Shown here piece after piece: positions 45,901 through 54,277 of a DNA stretch of 64,000 nt; the stretch's first letter is position 1, and each line of letters opens with the position of its first letter. A program made the position numbers and the translations under genes. The notes beneath the pieces are model-generated. The model did not search any database, was not told where the DNA came from, and saw only the letters and a program-made list of their open reading frames with translations. This DNA is from M3007 sp033764075. Its GTDB lineage: Bacteria > Bacteroidota > Bacteroidia > Chitinophagales > Saprospiraceae. The stretch is from positions 83,762 through 147,761 of the forward strand of contig JANRJH010000028.1 of NCBI GenBank assembly GCA_033764075.1, given 5' to 3'.

Positions 45901-48900
45901 GGTGTAGGCGTAGCCACTTTCACCAAAGACACGCAAGATGACATCTTCGCCCGCACAGGCGACCAGCGGGGAGGGCACGGTTCCGGTGATCTGCCCCAGG
46001 CTGTTTTGCTGCAGTGCTTTCACGATAGCGCTGGGTTGAGGGGTCACGTTGACCACCACCGGCGGCGGAATGTGTATGCAGCCGTCGAAGTTGGCGATCT
46101 GCACGGAATAGGTGCCCGACTCTGTCACGTTGATCGAGGGCCCGGATTCGTTGGTCGACCAGCCGGATACGAATGCCGGCGGCGCCGTCAGGGTGAGGGT
46201 GTCGCCCTCGCAAATGGGCCCCGGGTTATTCGGCGTGATGTCCCCCGTGAGGTTGTTTTCGCTGAAAAAAATGTCGACCGTATCGGCCGAAATACAACCG
46301 TATATATTGGTAAAACGGGCGATGATGGTATAGGTGCCGGCGGTGTCGTATTTGTGGTACACCAACTGCCCGTAAGCATTGTTGTTCGCTCCGCTGCCCG
46401 GATCGCCAAAATCCCAGAATATCTCCGAGATGTCCAGACCGGCGCCGGCCGGAATGGGGGACGCCAAATCGGTACAGCGCGGGTAAATGGGCAATATCGG
46501 CACCGGGGTAGGCACCGGCACCAATACGTCCGACGCGTAAACCGACGTGCAGCCGCTCTGGGCGGTGACGGTGAGGGTCACCGGAAAGGGTGTGGCCGAA
46601 ACGGGGAAGACGTGTGAAGGATCCTGCAACGTCGACGCGTTGTTCGCCCCGCTGGCCGGATCGCCAAAATCCCAGTCCCAGCCGGAGACCAAAGTGCCCG
46701 GAAGGATGGTGGTGCTGTTAAAAAAGGCCGTGGCTGAATCGGCACAGGCCGGCGTCGTTTCAAAACGGGCTACCGCCTCCACCCGGACGGAGTCCACCAC
46801 CGTGCAATTGGCGCCATTGGTCAACTGCACATTCATCAGAACAGTGTAAATGCCGGCATTCGGGAACGGCAAACCCACCAGGTTTCCACTTGCATTGGCC
46901 AATACCGGCCCACCTGAAATGCCGATCTGCCAGATGGCCGACCCTGGCACGATGGATGGGCCGGGGATGAGCTGAAAGCTGAAGCTGTCGCACCGCACGG
47001 TGCTGTTTGTCGCAAAATCAACGGCGCCGGCGGGGCATGGAGGCCCCTGACTGGGCGCCACCACCGGCGGCCCGCCGCAAAAGGAAAAGAGCATGATCGG
47101 ACCGGCGGCAGCCGTACAGCCGAATGCATTGGTCGCCTGAACGGTGTACGTGCTGTACTGGTTGGTGACGTACACCGGCGAATTGACGCCGAGCGGAACG
47201 CCGTCGCGGAACCATTCGTACGTGTAATTGCCGCCCACGTCGGTGAGCGCCTGCATGGTGACCGTTTGGGCATTGTTGCAGAACCCCGTCGGGTCGGCGG
47301 TGCTGACGCTCACGTTGGGAAGCGCATATTCGGCAATCGTAAACTCGTCGCTGGTGGGGCACCCAAAGGCGTCGATCAGGAAGACCGTATAACTGCCCGG
47401 ACCCGCGATGAGGAAGGTGGTGTCGGAAACCAGTACCTGCTGGTCGTTGTACCATTTGGCGTCGGAGTACACGGTGTCCAGCGTGATGGTATCCAGCCCA
47501 CCGGCACAAATGCCGGCCGGCGCGTTTACCTGCGCCGGTGTTTTGCCGAAAATGGTCACCGGCAGGGAAGATACATGCCCGCAAACTTCCAGGTTAACGC
47601 TGGCGGTACCGGGCTTCTGCCAATAGATCCGTATGCCATTGGTGCCCACGCCGCCGTGAAATTCCCCGGCATCATCGGGCACGATAGACCAGTTGTAGCG
47701 GATATTGGGGATTTCCTTGACCTGAAAAAAACCGACTACCTCCGTGCAGTGGGTGATGCCGCCGGCGATGTTGAGCGGCATGACCTCCATGACGGCCAGA
47801 AAAGCGGTATCGGAGGGGCACGACAGCTCGTCGGCCGACAATTGAACTGCGCTCAGGCTGTACGGGCCCGCAGCGCCCCAGGTCACGTTCAGTGGGTTGC
47901 CCAGCGCCGTAGTGGGGGCTCCCGGGCCGTTTTGTATGGTCCAGCGGATGCGGCTGCCCGGAGGCACGCCCGTGGCCCGGTAGGTGAAGGTTGTGTTCGG
48001 GCAGATCATGGTTGGGCCCTCGATGGCGGTTGGCCGGGCCGGCGCTGCCGACACCTGAATGAGCCATTCGGACTGGGTGGAGCACACATCTGCCGGATTG
48101 GCGGGCACAGCGAGCAGGCGGTACAGGCCCGTGCCGGCGGTAAACGGCACATTGGCGACGGCAGAAGGGACGGCGGAATTCCACACCACGGCCCCGTTCG
48201 GCGCCAAAAGACGCCAGTTGGCGATCAGGGTGCCGCCCGAGGGCACCAGCCGAGTGGCAAACAGGTCGGACGCGCCCAGGCACAAGCCCGTGGGCCCCTC
48301 AATTACAAATGACGGCAATATGCGTACCGGAATGGAGTCCCTGCCCCCGCAACCCAGGTAGCAGTTTTCGTATTCCACCGACACCCAGCGGGTCTGGCCG
48401 GGGTTGGCAAAACCGCCCCACTGGATGGTGATGAGGTTGGTGCCTTGCCCGTCGATGATGCTGCCGCCACCCGATACCTTCCAATTATAGTCCGTGCCGG
48501 CAAACGCTTCAATGCGGTATACCGACCGTTCGTTGATGCACACAGACTCAGGCCCTTCAATTTCCGGCAGGTCATCTATGACCGGAATGGGAAATACCGC
48601 CGGCAGCGGGCAGGTATTGGGTGAACACGGCTGCTGGGTGTATTGGAGCACGCCCACAGGCCCGTTGAGCCATTGCACGGTCACGGTGTCGTCTCCCGGG
48701 CTGCCGCCACCGAGAATGAGGCCGTTGGTCACCGACCAGCCGCTGATCGGACAAGCCGTAGTGGCGGTGTAGGTAACCACCTCGCCCGGGCAGATGGTAC
48801 CGATGCAGTCCAGCTCAAACGGCTCAGTCGGCAGTACCCGCACCGGCAGCACAGCGGTGTCGGCGCAGGAGCATGCGCTCTGTGCGACGAGGGTAATGCT

Positions 48901-49692
48901 ATAAACACCCGGGGTGTTGTACGGGTGGTCAGGGTTCGGAACGTCGCTCACAGAGTTGTCGTCATCAAAATACCACTGGAATATGTCGGCGTACAAGCTG
49001 CTGTTCTGAAACGACACCAACTGGCCGGCGCACACCTCGAGCGTATCTGCCGGCGCTGCCGGCACGGTGGCGAATGCAGCCTGGGGCGATTCTACGATGT
49101 TAACGCAAACAGAAGTTTCGCCCACACATCCGGCGGGGCTGATGGCGATGACCGATACCGACCCGTTGCCCGGTTGCCCCCAGTTGATGGTGATCGATCG
49201 CCCATCCGGGCTGATGGAAAAATCGACGGATCCCTGGACCGACCACAGGGTGCTGTCTTTTGCCGGTCCTCCCCCGGGGGTGCTGCCGGTACCGGACAGA
49301 TAATACGTCACCGTGGTGTTGGGGCATACCCGTTCGCATTGGGAGATGGTATCGGGGCAGAGATTGGCGTTGGTAGACAGTATCTGTATCGGAAGATAAG
49401 GCAGTTCCTGCAGCAAAAAGGAAGCCGTGTAGGCCAGGCCGTTGCCGCTGGTCACGGTCACGGAATACGTGCCGGCAGCGCATACGGTGATGGTGCGCAA
49501 TTGATCTCCGTTCGACCAGGCGTAACTGAGCGGGGTGCTCATGGTGGGCGGCGTAACGGCCGTCAGCTGTGCGCAGTCGCCCTCGCAAATAAAGGCGGGG
49601 CCATCAATGAATACGACGTCGTTCTGGCTGAATGCTATCCGACCCGAAAAAAGCAAAAACAGCAGGGGAAAGAAAAAAATCGGCCTGGTCAT
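43000..49692 (-). CDS. giant secreted adhesin-like protein with type B (gliding motility-associated) C-terminal domain
   Basis: This 2230-aa surface protein has a signal peptide (FFFPLLFLLFSGRIAFSQ). The N-terminal 1450 residues are a chain of PKD- and Ig-like beta-sandwich modules with recurring phrases such as CPNTTFTYRATG and YTVQATNAFGCTAA. Near residues 1470-1560 a SdrD-B/Cna-like domain appears (GEVWSDVNNNGLIDPADTLV). Then come eight tandem repeats of about 51 residues (nt about 43770-44975), each with a Cys near its start and a GCDS motif. One SprB-type repeat follows, and the last 95 residues (YAPNAFHPESSDALNGVF, YDRWGNLVFRTEEFTDGWDGY) are the type B sorting domain recognised by the type IX system. 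Adhesion or polymer binding is likely. Confidence 0.88.
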   Translation of the reverse strand: MTRPIFFFPLLFLLFSGRIAFSQNDVVFIDGPAFICEGDCAQLTAVTPPTMSTPLSYAWSNGDQLRTITVCAAGTYSVTVTSGNGLAYTASFLLQELPYLPIQILSTNANLCPDTISQCERVCPNTTVTYYLSGTGSTPGGGPAKDSTLWSVQGSVDFSISPDGRSITINWGQPGNGSVSVIAISPAGCVGETSVCVNIVESPQAAFATVPAAPADTLEVCAGQLVSFQNSSLYADIFQWYFDDDNSVSDVPNPDHPYNTPGVYSITLVAQSACSCADTAVLPVRVLPTEPFELDCIGTICPGEVVTYTATTACPISGWSVTNGLILGGGSPGDDTVTVQWLNGPVGVLQYTQQPCSPNTCPLPAVFPIPVIDDLPEIEGPESVCINERSVYRIEAFAGTDYNWKVSGGGSIIDGQGTNLITIQWGGFANPGQTRWVSVEYENCYLGCGGRDSIPVRILPSFVIEGPTGLCLGASDLFATRLVPSGGTLIANWRLLAPNGAVVWNSAVPSAVANVPFTAGTGLYRLLAVPANPADVCSTQSEWLIQVSAAPARPTAIEGPTMICPNTTFTYRATGVPPGSRIRWTIQNGPGAPTTALGNPLNVTWGAAGPYSLSAVQLSADELSCPSDTAFLAVMEVMPLNIAGGITHCTEVVGFFQVKEIPNIRYNWSIVPDDAGEFHGGVGTNGIRIYWQKPGTASVNLEVCGHVSSLPVTIFGKTPAQVNAPAGICAGGLDTITLDTVYSDAKWYNDQQVLVSDTTFLIAGPGSYTVFLIDAFGCPTSDEFTIAEYALPNVSVSTADPTGFCNNAQTVTMQALTDVGGNYTYEWFRDGVPLGVNSPVYVTNQYSTYTVQATNAFGCTAAAGPIMLFSFCGGPPVVAPSQGPPCPAGAVDFATNSTVRCDSFSFQLIPGPSIVPGSAIWQIGISGGPVLANASGNLVGLPFPNAGIYTVLMNVQLTNGANCTVVDSVRVEAVARFETTPACADSATAFFNSTTILPGTLVSGWDWDFGDPASGANNASTLQDPSHVFPVSATPFPVTLTVTAQSGCTSVYASDVLVPVPTPVPILPIYPRCTDLASPIPAGAGLDISEIFWDFGDPGSGANNNAYGQLVYHKYDTAGTYTIIARFTNIYGCISADTVDIFFSENNLTGDITPNNPGPICEGDTLTLTAPPAFVSGWSTNESGPSINVTESGTYSVQIANFDGCIHIPPPVVVNVTPQPSAIVKALQQNSLGQITGTVPSPLVACAGEDVILRVFGESGYAYTWSNGVSGPTVIFADVRNNALPVGTHTFTVTITDVASGCTSVSAPFTVIINPNPGAIAINATGVCSGQDNALSYTGPVQPDWVLTWNTGITGSTLITAQPGQYFLRVANGLGCSSESNRITVFSAPPVQTLPDGCLTQCRPDTLCVPSLPNIVSWQWYLDGSVLAGATQPELAPLVSGDYYAVLTDVRGCTAQSATINLTVLDGFGQLTGEVWSDVNNNGLIDPADTLVSGIPVLLFKNNVPLDTTASNVNGDFVFPNIAADTYTTLLSPALLPPGWNVLIGADTAGLVGCGASAAVQLLVSAFVCPPLGSTLAASACQGSAFTYQGVDVPAGQSQTFTFKTALGCDSLVTVQVTELSHSDTTLNAGACVGRSYTYEGVAIPAGQNQVFALKNRAGCDSLVTVSVAAWPNEAVALNVSACQGGVYLYNGIPVPAGSTQLFAFTTALGCDSTVTVNVSAIPPPSSDLEVVICPGTTYAYAGLELPAGETTAVTLRSAAGCDSLVAVSVDTFPGLTQTLNVSACAGDSYNHFGMPVPAGSVQIFQYTTPAGCDSVVTVAVDALAEPTDTLFASACTGYPFIYMGTPVPGGVTQDFVFKTVAGCDSTITVVVDERFPTVGTLDTVLCGADTLYYQGTPVPAGESAVFMLANLAGCDSTLTINVGAFAPQSSFLSAGVCAGDTFFYAGLVLLPGDTTAVVLTGANGCDSIVTVGVTEWPTGNFTLAADQPCPDAADGVIRIENLSGGTPPWMQTLNNGVFQNDTIFENLPAGAYVILLEDANGCTLTADTQLVDRLRLQLALPDAVLACDSNQVSLLPLVTGDTTGLSWRWFNGVQTPVTVATAPGPVWVEATNICQTVRADAQVQLEALEEGQGMLYAPNAFHPESSDALNGVFRVFFPASAEVQVFVLEVYDRWGNLVFRTEEFTDGWDGYFQEKMMDPAVFVWRVKAQIRFCGRIMDIDQFGDVTIVR

Positions 49693-49792
49693 TGTTCATG
49701 AGTATTAAAAAATTACGACGGGATGTAAAATAACGTAAAGATACGAACAATCGCCCTTTTGCTGCCTGAAAAAGACGCTAAATCGGTTAAAA

Positions 49793-50179
49793 TCAGTTCA
49801 ATTTGCCCGGAAAAATCATGTCGAACTCCGGCACCCGGGCCTCAAACAGGTGTCCGTCTGCAACGCGGCACATCTGGTAGGCCCCCGCCATGGTGCCCAG
49901 TTCGGTGCGCAGGTTGCAAAAAGAAGAATAACTGTGCTGCTGCCCGGGTTCCAAAACGGGTTTTAGCCCGACAACCCCTTCGCCTTCCACCTCCCGAAGG
50001 CTCCCGTCGGCATCTTTGATGGCCCATCGGCGACGCAGCAACTGAACCGTATGCGGTGTGCCATTTTCAATAACAATGTGATACCCAAATATATATTTTT
50101 GCTCTCGCGGGCTGGAGTGCATGGGCAGGTACTGTACTACCACACTGATGGTGATGCCGTGGCTGGTTAGCGTATGCAT
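49793..50179 (-). CDS. apaG: ApaG-family protein
   Basis: This 128-aa protein is a single ApaG domain, a fibronectin-III-like beta sandwich. The family pattern is clear: ISVVVQYLP at the first strand, KYIFGYHIVIENGTPHTVQL, the RRRWAIKDADG strand and the GEGVVGLKPVLEPGQQHSYS segment, with GTMAGAYQM near the end. In enterobacteria ApaG is linked to cobalt resistance and magnesium efflux; the biochemical role is unclear. The ATG at 50179 matches the family start; the upstream ATG at 50200 adds only seven residues. It lies between two larger minus-strand genes. Confidence 0.9.
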   Translation of the reverse strand: MHTLTSHGITISVVVQYLPMHSSPREQKYIFGYHIVIENGTPHTVQLLRRRWAIKDADGSLREVEGEGVVGLKPVLEPGQQHSYSSFCNLRTELGTMAGAYQMCRVADGHLFEARVPEFDMIFPGKLN

Positions 50180-50227
50180 GAACAATTGAAATGACAACAT
50201 GTAAAGCTGTTTTCTTTCAGTTTGTTC

Positions 50228-50262
50228 AAAAAAAAAGCCGAGTCAGTCTTTTCTGGCTCGAC
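50228..50262 (-). terminator. intrinsic terminator after the sigma-factor operon
   Basis: On the minus strand GTCGAGCCAG pairs with CTGACTCGGC (one G-T pair, one mismatch), followed by nine T residues. It lies 60 bases after the stop of the lipoprotein-like gene and separates that operon from apaG. Confidence 0.75.
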
Positions 50263-50323
50263 CGAAAACGAAGTTACTAAACACGGGTTGTATTTTAAGC
50301 GCAGCTTTAAAAGGCATCATTGG

Positions 50324-51298
50324 TCACAGTGCACGCAGAAAATCGATCAATTCCTGTTCGCTGACGATTACCGGGTCAAGGGGCGTTTCACTATTGGTGC
50401 CGATTTCGGTTTTATAGTTGCCCAGTTCAAAGCCAGAATTTGTATTGGAAAGCGAAACAACCTGAACGGGGTATCCCAGCGGGGCAAAATCGTAGCAAAA
50501 GTGATTGGTTCCGGGTACGGTATGCAGTTCAACGACGCTGTTGGCCCCTTCAAAAACCAGGTACATCCGGGTGTTCTGGTTGTTGTACGGCGGGGCGTCC
50601 AGCTGAACACAAAAGGTAGATACCGAGGGCGCGTCGAGCAGACGGGCGCAGGCAACCCGCCCCGTTTGGTTCAACACCAGTTCATATCCTTTCAGGAGGG
50701 TTGACTGGACAGGCCATTCGGCAAAAAAAGCGGGTTCTCCGGGCAGGTTCCACTTGAAGACGGTGGAATCGGCGTCCGGAAAAACGGCACGGTATGCTTC
50801 TGTGAGGCTCGCACCGGACACCGGCAGGCGCAACAGCACATTGCGGTCATGGAGCAGGGTCAGCGGTTTGCCGTCGCAACTGGCCCGAAATTCAACCACC
50901 GCCACCGCGTCAAGCAGACTGCCGTCATCGCCGGCCGTATGCAACCGATACGCCACCATATCCCCTTTTTTTCGAATTTCCGTCAGTTCGATCACTACCT
51001 CGTCGCAGGTGCTACAGGGCACGGGCGCGCCGTTCTTGTCGGCAAACAGGTTTTCAGCATCGATCAACTGAATTTGCATGCCCGAACCGGTGTTCAGTAC
51101 CGTGTCGGGAATGGCCCCATATAACTTGAACGCGGTATAGATCGAAGGGTCCGGCACCTGCCGGATAACCTGATCCACAGCGGTAAGCGTATTGGGATAG
51201 GGGCGAAAGTCTTCCTCATCCTGGCGGCATCGCCAGAAAGTGAGGAGCACCAATACGCTTGCAAGCGCAGACAAGGATATATATGTAGTACGTTTCAT
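50324..51298 (-). CDS. lipoprotein-like envelope protein, hypothetical
   Basis: This 324-aa exported protein has a hydrophobic N-terminus (TYISLSALASVLVLLTFWRC) ending in a cysteine at residue 24, so a lipoprotein anchor is possible although the lipobox (FWRC) is poor. The mature part is beta-rich and contains a paired-cysteine segment, PCSTCDEVVIEL. The C-terminus ends with an SEQELIDFLRAL helix. No family was recognised. It is the third gene of an apparent operon behind an ECF sigma factor and the anchored beta-barrel protein, 89 bases after the latter. Confidence 0.6.
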   Translation of the reverse strand: MKRTTYISLSALASVLVLLTFWRCRQDEEDFRPYPNTLTAVDQVIRQVPDPSIYTAFKLYGAIPDTVLNTGSGMQIQLIDAENLFADKNGAPVPCSTCDEVVIELTEIRKKGDMVAYRLHTAGDDGSLLDAVAVVEFRASCDGKPLTLLHDRNVLLRLPVSGASLTEAYRAVFPDADSTVFKWNLPGEPAFFAEWPVQSTLLKGYELVLNQTGRVACARLLDAPSVSTFCVQLDAPPYNNQNTRMYLVFEGANSVVELHTVPGTNHFCYDFAPLGYPVQVVSLSNTNSGFELGNYKTEIGTNSETPLDPVIVSEQELIDFLRAL

Positions 51299-51387
51299 GT
51301 TGCCTTTCGCTTAAGATGAAGGGCTCGCTGTTTTCGCTGCCTGCACTTCGTGCATTTTTTACACGAATGTTTATGGGTCTGTTCCAT

Positions 51388-52728
51388 TCAGTATAATACC
51401 TGGGTGACGCCAAGCCGCAACCCGCCGAACCCGTACCGCTGACTCAGCGGGTAGCCGGGTCCTGACACCGGTTTGATTACCTGGCGATAGTAGGGCTCGA
51501 CAAACAGCCTCGTGTAGGGGTGCAGGCAATAAAACCATTGCGCGCTACCGCCGATGCTTAGTCCGACACGATCCTTGAAAGGGGCGGGGGTGATGTCGTT
51601 TATCGGTTCCGATATCAACTGCTCGTTGAGCATGTTCCCGCTTTTCCAAAAGAGCAGGTTGACGGAAGCGCCGCCTTGCAGGCTTAGCCCCGAGCGCCGC
51701 CCACGCCATTCAACACCAACCTCAAGGGGCAAATCAAGCAGCCCGAAGCGGTTGTAGGTTTTGGTGTATTCTTCGCCATACAGCACATCCAGGGTGTCCG
51801 TCACCGTTACCGGTTTGTTGTCTATGATTTGGGTGGTTTGGCGGATCAGCACCTGGATGGAATTGGGGTTGACGTATTCGAACTGCTCCACAAATTGCTC
51901 GTAATGCAGGCCGCTGCGCACCACAAAGTGACGGTTCAGCACCACCGATGCGCGTAGGCCGGCATGGAACCCCCAATCCCGGCTTTCCGATGCCAGGCGT
52001 TCTTCCAGCAGTGCCTGTCCGCTGCTGTCATGGGTGCTCAGCTGCTTGTTCGTAAAACTGGGCCCGGCGTAAGCATCGAACATCCAAACCGGTTTGGTTC
52101 CGCGGAAAGGGTGGCAATAGTCAGGTTTCTGCTTGAGCCGGACGGGCGGGGCCACCGCAAACGAGTTGAGCTCCGGTTTTTGCACCGGCTGTTCGGAGCA
52201 GATTTGGTCAAGCGGATCGAGTGAACCCATGCGGACATCCGTTGTGTTGTCGGCGGAAAGGGCGGATGCGTCAGATGGCGTCACGGCGCCTCCGGGGACA
52301 GCCTGGGGCAGCAGGGTGGTGGCCGGCAGGCGCGGCAGGGCACTGCCCTTTCCGGTGGTGCGCGGTCGGGAGGGCCGGAGCGTTTCGTCGGGTTGATGTT
52401 CCGGCCTGATGGCGCCTCCGTTGGGCGAAGCCTGCAAGTTGGGTGATGTGAGGGGCGAAGAAGCCGCCGAAGCCGCTGGTTCATGGCGGCCTTCCACGGG
52501 GGCGCCGGGCCCTGCCGGGGTGGTTATGCCCGACGGGTAAAACTGAAGCCAAAGGCTGTACAGCACAACGCCTGCGGTTCCGCCAATCGCCAGCCAGAGT
52601 AAAAAGCGGCGACGTCTGCGGCGGCGCAAACGGGCTTCGATGTTGACCCAGACAAACGGCGGGGGTGCTGCCGTTGCTTCCGCGAGGCGTTCGCGCAGTT
52701 GCTTGTCGATGTGAGAAGATGAACTCAT
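51388..52728 (-). CDS. inner-membrane-anchored protein with C-terminal outer membrane-like beta-barrel
   Basis: This 446-aa protein is built in three parts. Residues 1-40 are polar and end in a basic run (ARLRRRRRRRFLLW). A single membrane segment follows (residues 41-62, LWLAIGGTAGVVLYSLWLQF). After a Pro/Ser/Ala-rich linker of about 120 residues comes a beta-rich C-terminal domain (FDAYAGPSFTNKQL, RDWGFHAGLRASVVLNRHFV, GFGGLRLGVTQVLY) that looks like an 8- to 10-strand outer membrane barrel. The position, 36 bases after an ECF sigma gene, and the topology suggest an anti-sigma or signal-relay protein. This is inference; the N-terminal segment does not match a known anti-sigma domain by eye. 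Confidence 0.65.
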   Translation of the reverse strand: MSSSSHIDKQLRERLAEATAAPPPFVWVNIEARLRRRRRRRFLLWLAIGGTAGVVLYSLWLQFYPSGITTPAGPGAPVEGRHEPAASAASSPLTSPNLQASPNGGAIRPEHQPDETLRPSRPRTTGKGSALPRLPATTLLPQAVPGGAVTPSDASALSADNTTDVRMGSLDPLDQICSEQPVQKPELNSFAVAPPVRLKQKPDYCHPFRGTKPVWMFDAYAGPSFTNKQLSTHDSSGQALLEERLASESRDWGFHAGLRASVVLNRHFVVRSGLHYEQFVEQFEYVNPNSIQVLIRQTTQIIDNKPVTVTDTLDVLYGEEYTKTYNRFGLLDLPLEVGVEWRGRRSGLSLQGGASVNLLFWKSGNMLNEQLISEPINDITPAPFKDRVGLSIGGSAQWFYCLHPYTRLFVEPYYRQVIKPVSGPGYPLSQRYGFGGLRLGVTQVLY

Positions 52729-52764
52729 TTTTTCAAGAGATGCACAGCGGCGTATATTCGCTGC

Positions 52765-53304
52765 CTATGTTTTATTGGTTTTATACAGCAATTGCAATTG
52801 TTCGGCCAACCAACGGCGCGCCTTGGTCAGCTGGGAGCGAGAGGTGCTTTCCTGTATGCCGAGCAATTCCGCCGCTTCTGCGTGCGAATAGCCCTCAATG
52901 GCCACCAGGTTGAACACCATTCGGTACCCTTCCGGAAGCCGCGTGATCAACGCCAGCAGTTCGGCCTCGGTGAGGTTCGAGACGGCATCGGGCTCGACCG
53001 GAACATCCGGAATGTATTCATACCCGCTGTTCTCCAGATCAAAACGTTGCCGCTGGTAAGCACGCAGGCAGGTGTTTACCATGATGCGCCGAATCCACCC
53101 TTCGAACGATCCCTGGAATTGAAACTGACCCAGTTTGGCGTACACTTTGAGAAAACCCTCCTGTAGCAAGTCGCCTGCGTCGGATGGTGTGCGCGCGTAG
53201 CGCAGGCATACGACGTACATCTTGCCGGCATAGCGCTCGTACAAGAGGCGTTCACACTGGGCAGAGCCGCGCAGGCATCCACGGATGATTTCAGACTCGG
53301 TCAA
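52765..53304 (-). CDS. ECF-type RNA polymerase sigma factor
   Basis: This 179-aa sigma-70 family protein of the extracytoplasmic function group has region 2 at residues 20-90 (YAGKMYVVCLRYARTPSDAG, then DLLQEGFLKVYAKLGQFQ and GWIRRIMVNTCLRAYQR) and region 4 at about 115-170 (LPEGYRMVFNLVAIEGYSHA, then EAAELLGIQESTSRSQLTKA). A short acidic linker joins the two. It heads an operon with the anchored barrel protein and the lipoprotein-like gene, both probably connected to its regulation. The target promoters are unknown; no copy of an obvious autoregulatory motif was found upstream. Confidence 0.9.
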   Translation of the reverse strand: MTESEIIRGCLRGSAQCERLLYERYAGKMYVVCLRYARTPSDAGDLLQEGFLKVYAKLGQFQFQGSFEGWIRRIMVNTCLRAYQRQRFDLENSGYEYIPDVPVEPDAVSNLTEAELLALITRLPEGYRMVFNLVAIEGYSHAEAAELLGIQESTSRSQLTKARRWLAEQLQLLYKTNKT

Positions 53305-53540
53305 AATGGATTAGCCGTGGTTGAGCGAGAGAGATAGGAAATAAAACAGCTATTCGGGTTTTGTGGCGTTAAGGTACGGCATTAAAGACAACATCTGCCC
53401 GACAATCGCTGCCCGCCTTGTCTGCTTAAGGGCACAATTCCGCCCTACAGGGTTAATTTCGAGAACCGCACCACAATTTAAACCATTCGAAACCGTTTTT
53501 AACACATCTGTAATCCTTATCATCAGCAAACCGATCCCAT

Positions 53541-54272
53541 ATGGCAAGTGCTGCAAACAAAATCCTGCTGGTCGAAGACGACCAAAATTTCGGTGATGTA
53601 CTGCGTTCTTATCTGGACATGAACGACTACCAGGTAACCCTCGCCACCGACGGACAGCTGGGGCTGGAGGCCTTTAAAAAAGGAACGTTCGACCTGTGCA
53701 TCTTTGATGTGATGATGCCCCGGAAGGACGGATTTTCACTGGCCCGGGAAATTCGGGACATTGACGCCGACGTGCCCATCATTTTTCTTACGGCCAAAAC
53801 CATGAAAGAAGATGTGCTGCAGGGTTTTCGCATCGGCGCCGACGATTACATTTCCAAACCGTTCAATTCCGAAGAACTACTGATGCGCATTCAGGCGGTG
53901 CTCAAGCGGGTCAACAAAGCCGCCGACCCGCGCGACGACCTGCGCGAGTTCACCATAGGCAAGTTCCATTTCGACTACCCCTTGCGCATGTTAACCTTTA
54001 ACGGTGCGAACAATGGCGGCGAGAACAAATGGAAACTAAGCCCCAAAGAGGCTGACTTGCTCCGGCTGTTTTGCAAATATGTGAACGACGTGACCCCGCG
54101 CTCGGAGGCACTCAATAAAATCTGGCACGAAGACAATTATTTCACCGCCCGCTCTATGGATGTGTTCGTGACCAAATTGCGCAAATACCTCTCCCTTGAT
54201 CCCGCCATTGAGATCGTAAACATCCACGGGAACGGCTTTCAACTGCTGGTCAAAGACGCTGCTGCCGGCTGA
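53541..54272 (+). CDS. OmpR/PhoB-family response regulator, RprY-like
   Basis: This 243-aa response regulator has a receiver domain (residues 8-122: LLVEDD acidic pocket, phospho-acceptor Asp56 in FDVMMPRKDG, LTAK and the ISKPF lysine) and a C-terminal winged-helix DNA-binding domain (residues 140-238). The DNA-binding part (KWKLSPKEADLLRLFCKYVN, then NYFTARSMDVFVTKLRKYL) resembles Bacteroidota RprY. No histidine kinase is adjacent, so it is an orphan here. It converges with corA after 5 bases. Confidence 0.9.
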   Translation: MASAANKILLVEDDQNFGDVLRSYLDMNDYQVTLATDGQLGLEAFKKGTFDLCIFDVMMPRKDGFSLAREIRDIDADVPIIFLTAKTMKEDVLQGFRIGADDYISKPFNSEELLMRIQAVLKRVNKAADPRDDLREFTIGKFHFDYPLRMLTFNGANNGGENKWKLSPKEADLLRLFCKYVNDVTPRSEALNKIWHEDNYFTARSMDVFVTKLRKYLSLDPAIEIVNIHGNGFQLLVKDAAAG

Positions 54273-54277
54273 CGGCG

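Noticed and set aside
52520..54220. Possible histidine kinase partner for the RprY-like regulator.
   Set aside because: No kinase motifs (H-box, N- or G-boxes) occur nearby; the neighbours are a sigma factor operon and corA.
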